From an uncultured bacterium (GTDB lineage Bacteria; Bacillota_I; Bacilli_A; Erysipelotrichales; Erysipelotrichaceae), in NCBI GenBank assembly GCA_903847945.1, contig CAINEY010000022.1, positions 1-42,511 of the forward strand: 42,511 nucleotides of DNA, read 5' to 3'. Shown here in pieces: positions 9,052 through 17,717 of this stretch. The notes under the pieces were generated by a model. That model ran no database searches. It was given only the letters and a program-made list of their open reading frames with translations, and had not been told where the DNA came from. The first letter of the stretch is position 1, and every line of letters starts with the position of its first letter. Position numbers and translations under genes: made by a program.

Positions 9052-10083
9052 ATGTCTGTCGTATCGATGAAGAAGTTATTAGAACATGGATCCCATTACG
9101 GTCATCAGACCAAGAAATGGAATCCCAAGATGAAACCCTACATCTACACCGCAAAGAATGGGGTCTACATCATCAATCTGGTGAAAACGCTGGAAAAATT
9201 GGATGATGCTTATGCGGCGATGAAGGCGCTGGCCGAACGCAACGGAAAAGTGTTGTTTGTCGGAACCAAAAAACAGGCTCAGGCCATCGTGATGGAAGAA
9301 GCGCTGCGCAGCGGCTCGTTCTACATCAACCAACGCTGGTTGGGTGGACTGCTCACCAACTTCAGAACGATGCAGAAACGCATCAAACGCTTGACTGAAA
9401 TCGAAGAGATGGAAGCCAGCGGTGCGATCAACATCTATCCGAAGAAAGAAATTGCCAACATCCGCAAAGAAGCGGCCCGTTTGGAAAACTTCTTCGGCGG
9501 CATCAAAGAAATGAAAAAACTCCCGGATGCGATCTTTGTGGTCGATCCGACCGAAGACTACAACGCCGTGCTCGAAGCCCGCAAACTCAACATTCCGGTG
9601 TTCGCGTTTACGGATACTAACGCTGATCCTGATCTCATTACTTACGGGATTCCGGCCAACGATGATGCCATTCGCTCCATCAAACTGATCGTCAGTGTCA
9701 TGGCAGATGCGATCGTTGAAACCAAAGGCGGCATCTTGTCGTATGCCTTCCAGGAACAAGACCTGGTCAAAGACATCTCCATGTCGGATGTTATTATCAA
9801 TGTGGATCAAGTCAATGAAGAGAACGAACGTCGTCGTCGGGCGAAAATGGAAGAACGTCGTCAGCGTGAAGAACGCGGTCAACGTCGTCCGTTTGATCGT
9901 CGTCCGCGTCCGGAAGGGGCTCGTACCTACGGAGAACGGACTCAGGAATCTCGTCCGGTTGAAGCCGTGAAAGAAGAAACCAAAGCGGCCGTAACGGAAG
10001 CTGTGGCTGCTGTTGAAGCGCCGGTTGTGGAAGAAGTTAAGAAACCGCGTCCGCGTAAAACAGAAGAAAAGGCTGGTGAATAA
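9052..10083 (+). CDS. rpsB: 30S ribosomal protein S2 with a long charged C-terminal extension
   Basis: The product has 343 residues, whereas most S2 proteins have about 240. Residues 1 to about 255 are standard S2: [56 protein letters not shown] and the [11 protein letters not shown] block. The last 85 or so residues are low in complexity: an Arg/Glu-rich run ([16 protein letters not shown]), an [11 protein letters not shown] stretch, then an Ala/Val/Glu tail ending in [13 protein letters not shown]. The ATG at 9052 is chosen because GAGG lies six bases before it; upstream in-frame starts fall in the leader. It begins the rpsB-tsf-pyrH-frr operon. Confidence 0.96.
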   Translation: MSVVSMKKLLEHGSHYGHQTKKWNPKMKPYIYTAKNGVYIINLVKTLEKLDDAYAAMKALAERNGKVLFVGTKKQAQAIVMEEALRSGSFYINQRWLGGLLTNFRTMQKRIKRLTEIEEMEASGAINIYPKKEIANIRKEAARLENFFGGIKEMKKLPDAIFVVDPTEDYNAVLEARKLNIPVFAFTDTNADPDLITYGIPANDDAIRSIKLIVSVMADAIVETKGGILSYAFQEQDLVKDISMSDVIINVDQVNEENERRRRAKMEERRQREERGQRRPFDRRPRPEGARTYGERTQESRPVEAVKEETKAAVTEAVAAVEAPVVEEVKKPRPRKTEEKAGE

Positions 10084-10085
10084 GG

Positions 10086-10976
10086 ATGATTACTGCAAGT
10101 CAAGTCAAAGAACTGCGCGATAAAACCGGTGCAGGGATGATGGATTGCAAGAAAGCCTTGGAAGAAACCAATGGCGATCTGAACAAAGCCGTCGATTGGC
10201 TGCGTGAAAAAGGCATTGCGAAAGCCGCGAAAAAAGCGGATCGCATTGCTGCTGAAGGATTGACCAAAGCAGTGGTCGATGGCAACAAAGCTATCGTCCT
10301 CGAAATCAACTCTGAAACCGACTTTGTGGCCAAGAACGAACAATTCTTAACCTTGTTGAATACGTTGGCGACTCACTTGGTCAAAACCAATGTGAAAACT
10401 GTTGAAGAAGCCTTAACGCTGGTCATCAACGGGAAAGCCGTTTCCGAATGGATCGCCGAAGCGACCTTCACCATTGGCGAGAAGATTTCGTTGCGTCGCT
10501 TTGAAGTGTTGACGAAGCGGGATGATGAAGTGTTTGGTTCCTACATCCACATGGGTGGCAAGATCTCGGTCATCGTTAAACTGACGGCGACAGACAGCCC
10601 GGATATCGCGAAAGACATGGCCATGCAAGTGGCTTCCATGAACCCGGGTTATATTTCCCGCAAACACATGCCGTCGGATTTCGTGGATCACGAACGCAAC
10701 ATTCAAAAAGAAATCATTAAGAATGATCCGACCATGGCGTCGAAACCCGAGAATGTCCTCAATGGCATCCTCGAAGGCCGTTTGAGCAAAGTGCTGCAGG
10801 AAACCAGCCTGGTGGATCAGTTGTTCTTCAAAGATCAAGACGTCAAAGTTCAGAAAGTCCTTGATCAGGCGAAAGCCGAAGTGCTGGGATTCGTCCGCTA
10901 TGCGGTCGGCGAAGGCATTGAGAAGAAAGAAGACAATTTCGCCGAAGAAGTCATGAATACGGCTTTCGGTAAATAG
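10086..10976 (+). CDS. tsf: Elongation factor Ts
   Basis: The product (296 residues) is the guanine nucleotide exchange factor for EF-Tu. The N-terminal UBA-like domain reads ASQVKELRDKTGAGMMDCKKALEETNGDLNKAVDWLREKG, the hallmark of EF-Ts, and is followed by the EINSETDFVAKNEQF block. The core then has LLATHLV-like, SLRRFEVL and SYIHMGGKISV segments. It starts two bases after the rpsB stop in the same operon. The gap to pyrH holds an attenuator-like hairpin. Confidence 0.97.
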   Translation: MITASQVKELRDKTGAGMMDCKKALEETNGDLNKAVDWLREKGIAKAAKKADRIAAEGLTKAVVDGNKAIVLEINSETDFVAKNEQFLTLLNTLATHLVKTNVKTVEEALTLVINGKAVSEWIAEATFTIGEKISLRRFEVLTKRDDEVFGSYIHMGGKISVIVKLTATDSPDIAKDMAMQVASMNPGYISRKHMPSDFVDHERNIQKEIIKNDPTMASKPENVLNGILEGRLSKVLQETSLVDQLFFKDQDVKVQKVLDQAKAEVLGFVRYAVGEGIEKKEDNFAEEVMNTAFGK

Positions 10977-10984
10977 TTAAACAT

Positions 10985-11008
10985 AAAGGGCACATTTTGT
11001 GTCCTTTT
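10985..11008 (+). terminator. Terminator-like hairpin between tsf and pyrH
   Basis: A ten-pair stem (AAAGGGCACA, 10985-10994, with TGTGTCCTTT, 10998-11007, one G-U pair) closes a TTT loop and is followed by only one more T before AA, so the U-tract is mostly within the stem. It probably gives partial termination, lowering pyrH-frr expression relative to rpsB-tsf. Confidence 0.6.
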
Positions 11009-11021
11009 AACAGGAGAACCC

Positions 11022-11732
11022 ATGTACCAACGCGTATTGATCAAGTTAAGCGGAGAAGCATTGGCGGGCAAAGAGAACGGATTCAATCCGGCGATTTTGA
11101 CCAGCATTGCGCAAGAAGTCAAGGCGGTGACTGACATGGGGGTGCAGGTTGCCCTCGTGGTCGGGGGCGGGAATTTCATCCGCGGAAAATTTGCGGAACA
11201 GATGGGCATCGATCGGGTCCAGGCCGATTATATGGGCATGCTGGGGACAGTAATCAACGCGATTGCCATCCAAGCCGTTTTTGAGAAACACGGCATTGAA
11301 ACCCGCGTTCAAACAGCCATCGAAATGAGCAAGGTCGCTGAACCGTTCATCGTGCGTCGGGCGATTCGTCACTTGGAAAAGGGACGTGTCGTGATTTTCG
11401 CTGCCGGTACGGGAAGCCCTTATTTCTCTACCGACACGACAGCTGCGCTTAGAGCGTCTGAAATCAAAGCCGATGTGATCCTGGTCGCTAAAAACGGAAC
11501 GGATGGCGTTTACGATGATGATCCCAACCGCAACAAAAACGCCGTCAAATACGATCACTTAGGGTATAATGAAATCATCCGGAAGAACCTCAATGTTATG
11601 GATCAAACGGCCATCGCGATGTGTAAAGACGTCGGGATGGAACTGGTGGTCTTTGGGATGAATGAAGCCGGAAACATCAAGCGTGCCGTTATGGAAGAAC
11701 CGATCGGCACCAAAATCACCAAGGAGGACTGA
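11022..11732 (+). CDS. pyrH: Uridylate kinase (UMP kinase)
   Basis: The product (236 residues) phosphorylates UMP to UDP and is an essential pyrimidine enzyme of the amino acid kinase fold. Visible motifs are LIKLSGEALAG, ALVVGGGNFIRG, DYMGMLGTVINA, FAAGTGSPYFSTDTTAALRA and AKNGTDGVYDDDP. The ATG at 11022 is preceded by CAGGAGAA. It lies downstream of an attenuator-like hairpin in the rpsB-tsf-pyrH-frr order, and its end carries the AAGGAGG used by frr. Confidence 0.97.
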   Translation: MYQRVLIKLSGEALAGKENGFNPAILTSIAQEVKAVTDMGVQVALVVGGGNFIRGKFAEQMGIDRVQADYMGMLGTVINAIAIQAVFEKHGIETRVQTAIEMSKVAEPFIVRRAIRHLEKGRVVIFAAGTGSPYFSTDTTAALRASEIKADVILVAKNGTDGVYDDDPNRNKNAVKYDHLGYNEIIRKNLNVMDQTAIAMCKDVGMELVVFGMNEAGNIKRAVMEEPIGTKITKED

Positions 11733-11733
11733 C

Positions 11734-12279
11734 ATGAAAGTGCATTTGGAAAAAGCCAGTGCTGAGATGACGAAAGTCATCGGGCGCTTCGAACATCATC
11801 TTACGACTATCCGAACCGGACGAGCCAACCCGCAACAGTTAGCGGACATTCATGTCGATTACTATGGAGCGCCGACTCCTCTGAATCAAATCGGCAGCAT
11901 TCAGGTCGTCGAAGGGCGGCAATTGGTTATTAAGCCGTTTGATGGCAGTATGCTTAAAGCTATCGAACATGCCATTCACGCGGCCAACATTGGTTTGGTT
12001 CCGATGAATGACGGAGCCGTGATCCGCATCAATGTCCCTGTTCTTAATGAACAAACCCGCAAAGATACGGTCAAAGTCGTCAAAACACATGCGGATGAGG
12101 CTAAAGTAGCTATTCGCAATGTACGTCGAGACATCCGTGAAGCCATAAAAAAAGATGATACGCTGACGGAAGACCTCGAAAAATCTGCTGAAGAAAAGCT
12201 CGACAAACAAACCGACGAGTTTATCAAGAAAGTGGATGCGATTGTCACGGCCAAAGAAAAAGAGATCATGACGGTTTAG
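11734..12279 (+). CDS. frr: Ribosome recycling factor
   Basis: The product (181 residues, usual 185) splits post-termination ribosomes together with EF-G. Recognisable blocks are TTIRTGRANPQQLADIHVDYYGAPTPLNQ and the C-terminal helix region NVRRDIREAIKK...LTEDLEKSAEEKLDKQTDEFIKKVD. The ATG at 11734 lies six bases after AAGGAGG (11721-11727); in-frame upstream starts inside pyrH are rejected. The stop codon forms part of a terminator stem. Confidence 0.97.
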   Translation: MKVHLEKASAEMTKVIGRFEHHLTTIRTGRANPQQLADIHVDYYGAPTPLNQIGSIQVVEGRQLVIKPFDGSMLKAIEHAIHAANIGLVPMNDGAVIRINVPVLNEQTRKDTVKVVKTHADEAKVAIRNVRRDIREAIKKDDTLTEDLEKSAEEKLDKQTDEFIKKVDAIVTAKEKEIMTV

Positions 12280-12304
12280 CTCACCTCCGGTGAGCTTCTT
12301 TCTT
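12279..12304 (+). terminator. Intrinsic terminator overlapping the frr stop codon
   Basis: GCTCACC (12279-12285) pairs with GGTGAGC (12289-12295), with the U-rich tail TTCTTTCTT. uppS starts only 11 bases later with its own AAGGTGA, and no clear promoter lies between, so this is probably a partial terminator within the operon. Confidence 0.75.
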
Positions 12305-12314
12305 AAGGTGAACG

Positions 12315-13016
12315 ATGAATCAAACACTTCGCCACGTTGCCATCATCATGGATGGGAATGGCCGATGGGCCAAGAAACAACAACAGGCTCGAACCTTCGG
12401 GCATTTTCATGGAGTCGACAAAGTACGTGAGATCGCGATCGCAGCCAATGAGGTGGGTTTAGAAGTTCTGACCCTCTATGCTTTCTCTACGGAAAACTGG
12501 AAACGCCCCATCGAAGAGGTAAACTATCTGATGCAGCTTCCAGCCGTCTTCTTCAGTAAATTCCTCAGTGAACTGATGGAGAAAAACATCCGAATTCAAA
12601 CCATCGGCGATTTGGCACCGTTTCCTGAAGCAACCAAAACAGTCTTGGTCAACGCCATTTCGAGTACTGCTGCCAATACGGGAATGACACTGGTCTTTGC
12701 TATGAACTATGGTGGTCGTGATGAACTCGTTCGAGCTGCTAAAGCCTATGCAGAAGATGTTCGAGATGGGAAAAGAACCAACTCGATCACGGAAGTGGAG
12801 TTCGAGCACTATCTGATGACTCGTGATTACCCACCTGTCGATCTGTGCATACGTACCTCGGGTGAACAACGCCTTTCCAATTTTCTGTTGTGGCAACTGG
12901 CGTATGCCGAACTGGTGTTTACCCCATTGGCTTGGCCAGAGTTGACGGCGAAGGAGTTTGTTGAATTGCTGAATGAAGGCAGCCGACGTGAACGGCGCTT
13001 TGGAGGATTGGTATGA
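12315..13016 (+). CDS. uppS: Undecaprenyl diphosphate synthase (UppS)
   Basis: The product (233 residues) is the cis-prenyltransferase that builds the C55 lipid carrier for peptidoglycan and other wall polymers. The catalytic Asp13 lies in IIMDGNGRWAKK; TLYAFSTENWKRP, AMNYGGRDE, DLCIRTSGEQRLSNFLLWQ and the C-terminal RRERRFGG follow in family order. A start at 12315 is supported by AAGGTGA. It overlaps cdsA by ATGA, as in the conserved frr-uppS-cdsA cluster. Confidence 0.96.
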   Translation: MNQTLRHVAIIMDGNGRWAKKQQQARTFGHFHGVDKVREIAIAANEVGLEVLTLYAFSTENWKRPIEEVNYLMQLPAVFFSKFLSELMEKNIRIQTIGDLAPFPEATKTVLVNAISSTAANTGMTLVFAMNYGGRDELVRAAKAYAEDVRDGKRTNSITEVEFEHYLMTRDYPPVDLCIRTSGEQRLSNFLLWQLAYAELVFTPLAWPELTAKEFVELLNEGSRRERRFGGLV

Positions 13017-13792
13017 AACAACGGATCATAACGGGGTTTCTGATAGCTGCAGTGGTCATCTCTACATTCTTGATTGGTGGTTGGATTCGACAAACCGTAA
13101 TTTTTGCGTTCATCTTTGTTGGTCTATACGAAGTATATGCCATCAAAGAAAAACAATGGCCAAAGCTGCTCTATGTCCTTTTAGCTGCAGCATCATTTGG
13201 GTTAGCCGTCATCTCTGACACCTATTTATTGATCAGTTTGTTGGGAGTCATGATGCTCTACTTTGTTATTTCGATCATGTATGAGTGGTTCTCCGTTTTG
13301 GATCTGAGCTACCTATTCATGATGACCGTGATCTTCGCATCAGCGCTCAAGGCGATAGATTTGATAGTCAATGAACTCAACATCCTTTTTATGATTTATT
13401 TGTTGGTAGTCACCTACATGACAGATACGGGTGCCTATTTTACGGGATATTTCTTTGGACGGCATAAACTGAATGTTCGGATCTCACCCAAGAAAACCAT
13501 CGAAGGATCCATCGGTGGTTGGTTGTTTGGATTTGGTTTTGGGGTCTTGTATGCTTGGTTATGGGTAGAAAATGTCAGTTTCCCGACCATGATCGTGCTC
13601 AGTTTGATTTGTCCAGTGGTTGGACAACTGGGGGATATGGCGTTTAGTGCTATTAAGCGCAACTTTGGAATCAAAGACTTTGGCAGCATCTTTCCGGCTC
13701 ATGGCGGTGTTCTGGATCGCATCGACAGTTTGATCTTCAATCTGTTGCTCATCTACATTTTCAATGTTTTGACTCACATGACGTTGTTTTAA
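13013..13792 (+). CDS. cdsA: Phosphatidate cytidylyltransferase
   Basis: The product (259 residues) is an integral membrane enzyme making CDP-diacylglycerol from phosphatidic acid and CTP, the branch point for phospholipids. Successive hydrophobic helices run through most of the protein. The C-terminal family signature is present as QLGDMAFSAIKRNFGIKDFG and then SIFPAHGGVLDRIDSL. The start overlaps uppS by ATGA. In Bacillus dxr follows cdsA; here the next gene is rseP after a 63-base gap with no dxr remnant. The 13793-13855 gap has an AAAGGAG ribosome-binding site but no convincing promoter. Confidence 0.95.
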   Translation: MKQRIITGFLIAAVVISTFLIGGWIRQTVIFAFIFVGLYEVYAIKEKQWPKLLYVLLAAASFGLAVISDTYLLISLLGVMMLYFVISIMYEWFSVLDLSYLFMMTVIFASALKAIDLIVNELNILFMIYLLVVTYMTDTGAYFTGYFFGRHKLNVRISPKKTIEGSIGGWLFGFGFGVLYAWLWVENVSFPTMIVLSLICPVVGQLGDMAFSAIKRNFGIKDFGSIFPAHGGVLDRIDSLIFNLLLIYIFNVLTHMTLF

Positions 13793-13855
13793 TGGTCATC
13801 TTAATCTGTGCTTAACTGAGTCCGTGATAGACTTGAAGGCAACAAAGGAGTTTTT

Positions 13856-14896
13856 ATGACGCTGATCGTACCTGTTTTGGTCTTAAGCTTAATTGTGTTA
13901 GTTCATGAGTTGGGCCATTTGGCCAGCGCCAAGTTCTTTGGGGTATACTGTAAGGAATTTGCCATCGGCATGGGGCCCAAAGTAGTCTCAAAAAAAGGGA
14001 AAGAAACCGAATATTCAATTCGAGCCTTTCCGTTTGGAGGGTTTGTAGCGATGGCTGGCGAAGAGTCGGTTGAAGCTGAAGTTCCTTCAAATCGTTCTTT
14101 GTTGGGAATTGCTAAATGGAAACGAATTATTATTTTGCTCTCTGGTGTTGCCATGAATTTCGTTTTGGCTTTTGTTCTGTTTCTATCGATCAACATCGCC
14201 GTGGGTGCGGTTTACCAATCACCCAAACCTGTGATTGCATCGGTCATTGCGAATTCACCGGCTGAAGAAGCGGGTTTACAAGCGAACGACTACATCCTCA
14301 AAATGACATTTACGGATGGTACTTCGTATGTTCCTGAAACGTTTGATGACGTGGTAACTTACGTGCAATTGTATCACTCCACCATGGTACTGACCGTGGA
14401 TCGTAGCGGTGAGACCTTGGAAATCACCGTGACGCCGATTTTCAATGAAGAGACACAACGTTATTATCTAGGGGTAAACATACCTCCGGGAGAGATGGTC
14501 AAAATTAACGGTTTTGAAGCCGTTACTTATGCATTCTCAACGATGTTGAGCACGGTGTTCGGGATGTTTGTTTTTATTGGAAAGATGCTGACGGGTGTCG
14601 GATTAACCCAAGTCAGCGGTCCCATTGGAATTATTGATGTCACCAACACCCAAGCCAGTTTGGGAATCCTGAATTTAACTTATTTGACAGCCCTGTTATC
14701 ACTCAACATTGGTGTATTTAATCTCTTGCCCTTGCCGATTCTTGATGGCGGTAGAGTAGTGCTCACACTTATCGAAGCGATCTTCCGCAGACCCATCAAT
14801 AAAAATATTGAGTTGGCCCTGATGTACATCAGTGCCGCAGCCTTAATTGGATTGATGTTGTTTGCCACCTGGCAGGATATCGGTCGTTTATTCTAA
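13856..14896 (+). CDS. rseP: Site-2 zinc metalloprotease RseP (RasP)
   Basis: The product (346 residues) is an intramembrane protease that cuts anti-sigma factors, signal-peptide remnants and other membrane substrates. The zinc site HELGH (His17, Glu18, His21) lies in the first transmembrane helix. A PDZ domain follows at about residues 115-205, and the second catalytic motif LPLPILDGGRV with its zinc-binding Asp is in a C-terminal helix. AAAGGAG precedes the ATG. Its last nine bases overlap the end of the converging minus-strand glucosaminidase gene, and its likely terminator is inside that gene. Confidence 0.95.
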   Translation: MTLIVPVLVLSLIVLVHELGHLASAKFFGVYCKEFAIGMGPKVVSKKGKETEYSIRAFPFGGFVAMAGEESVEAEVPSNRSLLGIAKWKRIIILLSGVAMNFVLAFVLFLSINIAVGAVYQSPKPVIASVIANSPAEEAGLQANDYILKMTFTDGTSYVPETFDDVVTYVQLYHSTMVLTVDRSGETLEITVTPIFNEETQRYYLGVNIPPGEMVKINGFEAVTYAFSTMLSTVFGMFVFIGKMLTGVGLTQVSGPIGIIDVTNTQASLGILNLTYLTALLSLNIGVFNLLPLPILDGGRVVLTLIEAIFRRPINKNIELALMYISAAALIGLMLFATWQDIGRLF

Positions 14897-17716
14897 GCCA
14901 GCAAGAATTCGTCTAATCCGTACCAAATCGGTGGTGGTAACCTTACCATCCCCGTTGATATCCGCTGCAAAGGCGGATTTTTCATTGATCACGTCAAGAC
15001 CAGCCAACGCTCGCCGTAACTTCACTAAGTCGGTGGCACTGAGCTTATCATCGTCATTCAAGTCAGCTTCCTTGACGACGATGACCCCAATTCGTGTATC
15101 CAATGTCGGATACTCTAAAAGATAGGTTTGGGTTAAACTTGAAACCTCAATCCCATTAACGACCCATCGATAGAGACGGTAGGTTGGGTTGAGCACGAGA
15201 GTCAGTGTGATTTGATCCGTCGAGTAAATGGTTTGTCCGGAACTGATCGGGGTTTCCCCGTTTGCTGCGGTCAAAGTACCCTGGTCGATCGTATCAAGTG
15301 TAAGAATAGAGGGAATGACGATGTGATTGATGGTTACGATCTCTTCAGTAACATTTCCAGCCAGATCGGTGGCAATAAATGCGAAACTGCCATTGTGTTC
15401 GAAAGTGTAGCTACTGGTATTGAGGCTTCCTTCATTGGTTGAAGCCGTCACGGTGACGGGTTGATTGACAATCACGGAGTCATCAATGGGGTCAACAGTT
15501 ATAATTGGTGCCACTTTATCAATGTTTGTAATCGTTACTGAAGTAGTTGCCACATTTCCTGCAGCATCCGTTGCGAAAAACTCCAGCGTTCCGTTCTCTG
15601 ATAAGGTCTGAGAAGCTAATGTTAACGACCCTTCATTGACACTGGCCGTGACGGTGACGTTTTGATTGGTAGGAGAGGTCACGTAAGGATTAATCGTAAT
15701 GATCGGAGCGGTCTTATCGATCGTAAAAATCAGTGTTTGTCGAATACCACTGTCAGAAACGGCGACAACGGTGTATGTCCCTTCAGCGCTGACTAAGGTT
15801 CCTGTGCTGATCGGAGTGCCGTTCAGAGTCACTGTCCCAGATTCAAAGAACAGCTGTTGGTTCGTGTTGTAACTAGCCCCGTCTTGAACTCCAGTGACTA
15901 ATATCGATAAGTAATCCCCAATCATGGAAGCTGGGATATAACCGATAGAACGTTCAAAGTCATAGGGTACTTTTACCGCATCACTGTCCTGATTGACGGA
16001 TCCATCTTCATTGATCGGGTTTGTTGTTTGAATTCTATAAACCAATTGGCCGTTGACTTCCAATCCTTGCAGGATGATAAACGGCGTGTGGATCGCTCGA
16101 ACGGGGATGGTATATGGATTATTTAGGCTATTCCGATAAGGGATATTGAGTTGAGGATCCTGATAGATCACAGTTGCCACATTATCGATCCGAATACCCA
16201 AAGGGATCGAATTAAGATCTTTAAACCCCAAATATCGATCCACTCGGTATGCAATCGCACTGATTCCCAGACTCCACCATGGATCAGAAGCGTAACGGGT
16301 GTTAAGACCGGCACCTTTATTCCCGATATTGCTGCCATAAAAGACATAGTTATCCGGATTCATGTATCCGCGTCGCAGGTTGATTCCCATATGTTCCATG
16401 ATTCCGGCTTCGATGGAGACAAACGCATCCGCATTATCGGGATCGCTGTCGTAAGCCCCCCACCCAAATAAGTTATAGCGACCACTGCAATGATGAGCAA
16501 TATCAAACTCATCGATGTAGCGATTGTTGGGATATAAGGCGCAATACTGGGACACCGTATAAGGCAAGAGTGCTTTTGTGGTGTAATCCTTAACGACCAA
16601 ACCGTTGAGATTGGCCGGATTCTGAGCATATGCGCTACGACCAAACCCGCTCTCCAAGGCTCCCATGGAATAAATCATCAAGGCATTCATCCCATAGAGG
16701 TTCTGGGCATTAATAAAATCATCTCCAGCTCCCACCATGGTCGATAAAGAGGGGTCATAAGCGTTGGCATCCATGTAATAGTCAGTATAAAGATCGAGTT
16801 CTTCCGCCGTGTAAGCCGTCATAGACCGAAGATTGGTGTAGGCATAGTAGTTGTAATGTCGCATGATTTTCCCGTTAACGGTGACGGGGTTGGTCAAATC
16901 GACATCCGTGTAAAATACGATTCCGTCCGGACTATAATACTTTCCATCGGCCAACCAATCGGGAGCCAATCCCAACGTATAAGAGCTGTTATAAGAGCGA
17001 ATGAAATTCAAAGTCAGTGTCAACTGTCTTAATGGAACGATTCCAGCTTTTGTCTGCACATTACTGGTTGCAACGGTGTAATACGCTTGTTGAGCAGGGT
17101 ATGTATAGGTTGGTATTGAACCTGAAACATCAAAGGCATAATTCCACGAATTATCCACGTAGATCAAAGGGATGATTTGGATGTGACTGACTCGGACGTA
17201 CCCTTTAGCCCCATTGACGGAGATTAACGCCGACAGTTCCAACGGTGTGATTGTGGCACCTTCTGTCGTGACTACCATTTCTGTACCATAATAGAACAGC
17301 GGGTTACGGTCATCCATATATGTGATGTTGGTCCCTGCGGTCAATGTCGGTGTCGAATATACATTCATTGTTGAAGCATTGGCATACGCGACATTCGCCG
17401 AATACGCCATCGCCCGATCAGCTGCAACAATTTTCGAATAAGTGGTTTCCACGACTGTCGTGGTCAACGGATTATCCCCGAAATACACGATCACGATATT
17501 CTGGCGTGTCGCTTTCAGCGTGTTAAGGGCTTCCATCGCCTGGTCGAATTCCGTCAGGGCATAACACGATTGTTCAGTGAACACGTCCTGACCATCGATG
17601 GTTTGAACGCTAAAACGATTGCCCGTACAGGCAATGGGTTCCGCGTATACCTTCTGCGGGATGGCTTGGATCAAAGCCACGATCAACACCAAACTTAAAC
17701 TCAGTTTGCGCATCAT
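14888..17716 (-). CDS. Secreted glucosaminidase-type cell-wall hydrolase with Ig-like repeats and C-terminal dockerin
   Basis: The product has 942 residues. A signal peptide (about 1-25, ending VYA) directs export. The central region has the LytD/Atl-type N-acetylglucosaminidase motifs: catalytic Glu355 in GALESGFGRSAYAQNP, then YNLFGWGAYDSDP and an EAGIMEHMG helix. About residues 670-815 hold two Ig-like repeats, each opening APIITI or APIITV and closing DxAGNV. The last 60 residues form a type I dockerin with two calcium loops, DLNDDDKLSATD and DINGDGKVTTTD, each followed by an LVKLRR- or LVRIRR-type helix. It starts one base after the stop of the 307-residue gene and has no good ribosome-binding site, so translation is probably coupled. 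Exact wall-bond specificity is not known. Confidence 0.85.
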   Translation of the reverse strand: MMRKLSLSLVLIVALIQAIPQKVYAEPIACTGNRFSVQTIDGQDVFTEQSCYALTEFDQAMEALNTLKATRQNIVIVYFGDNPLTTTVVETTYSKIVAADRAMAYSANVAYANASTMNVYSTPTLTAGTNITYMDDRNPLFYYGTEMVVTTEGATITPLELSALISVNGAKGYVRVSHIQIIPLIYVDNSWNYAFDVSGSIPTYTYPAQQAYYTVATSNVQTKAGIVPLRQLTLTLNFIRSYNSSYTLGLAPDWLADGKYYSPDGIVFYTDVDLTNPVTVNGKIMRHYNYYAYTNLRSMTAYTAEELDLYTDYYMDANAYDPSLSTMVGAGDDFINAQNLYGMNALMIYSMGALESGFGRSAYAQNPANLNGLVVKDYTTKALLPYTVSQYCALYPNNRYIDEFDIAHHCSGRYNLFGWGAYDSDPDNADAFVSIEAGIMEHMGINLRRGYMNPDNYVFYGSNIGNKGAGLNTRYASDPWWSLGISAIAYRVDRYLGFKDLNSIPLGIRIDNVATVIYQDPQLNIPYRNSLNNPYTIPVRAIHTPFIILQGLEVNGQLVYRIQTTNPINEDGSVNQDSDAVKVPYDFERSIGYIPASMIGDYLSILVTGVQDGASYNTNQQLFFESGTVTLNGTPISTGTLVSAEGTYTVVAVSDSGIRQTLIFTIDKTAPIITINPYVTSPTNQNVTVTASVNEGSLTLASQTLSENGTLEFFATDAAGNVATTSVTITNIDKVAPIITVDPIDDSVIVNQPVTVTASTNEGSLNTSSYTFEHNGSFAFIATDLAGNVTEEIVTINHIVIPSILTLDTIDQGTLTAANGETPISSGQTIYSTDQITLTLVLNPTYRLYRWVVNGIEVSSLTQTYLLEYPTLDTRIGVIVVKEADLNDDDKLSATDLVKLRRALAGLDVINEKSAFAADINGDGKVTTTDLVRIRRILAGLE
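14960..14982 (+). terminator. Probable rseP terminator inside the opposing glucosaminidase gene
   Basis: ATCCGC (14960-14965) pairs with GCGGAT (14973-14978), followed by a run of five T (14978-14982). It lies 64 bases beyond the rseP stop, antisense to the dockerin coding region, and is the first terminator-like element met by rseP transcripts. Confidence 0.6.
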
Positions 17717-17717
17717 C

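Noticed and set aside
9079-9882. 267-codon minus-strand frame opposite rpsB
   Set aside because: Phe/His/Asp-rich shadow translation with no start signals; rpsB is certain on the other strand.
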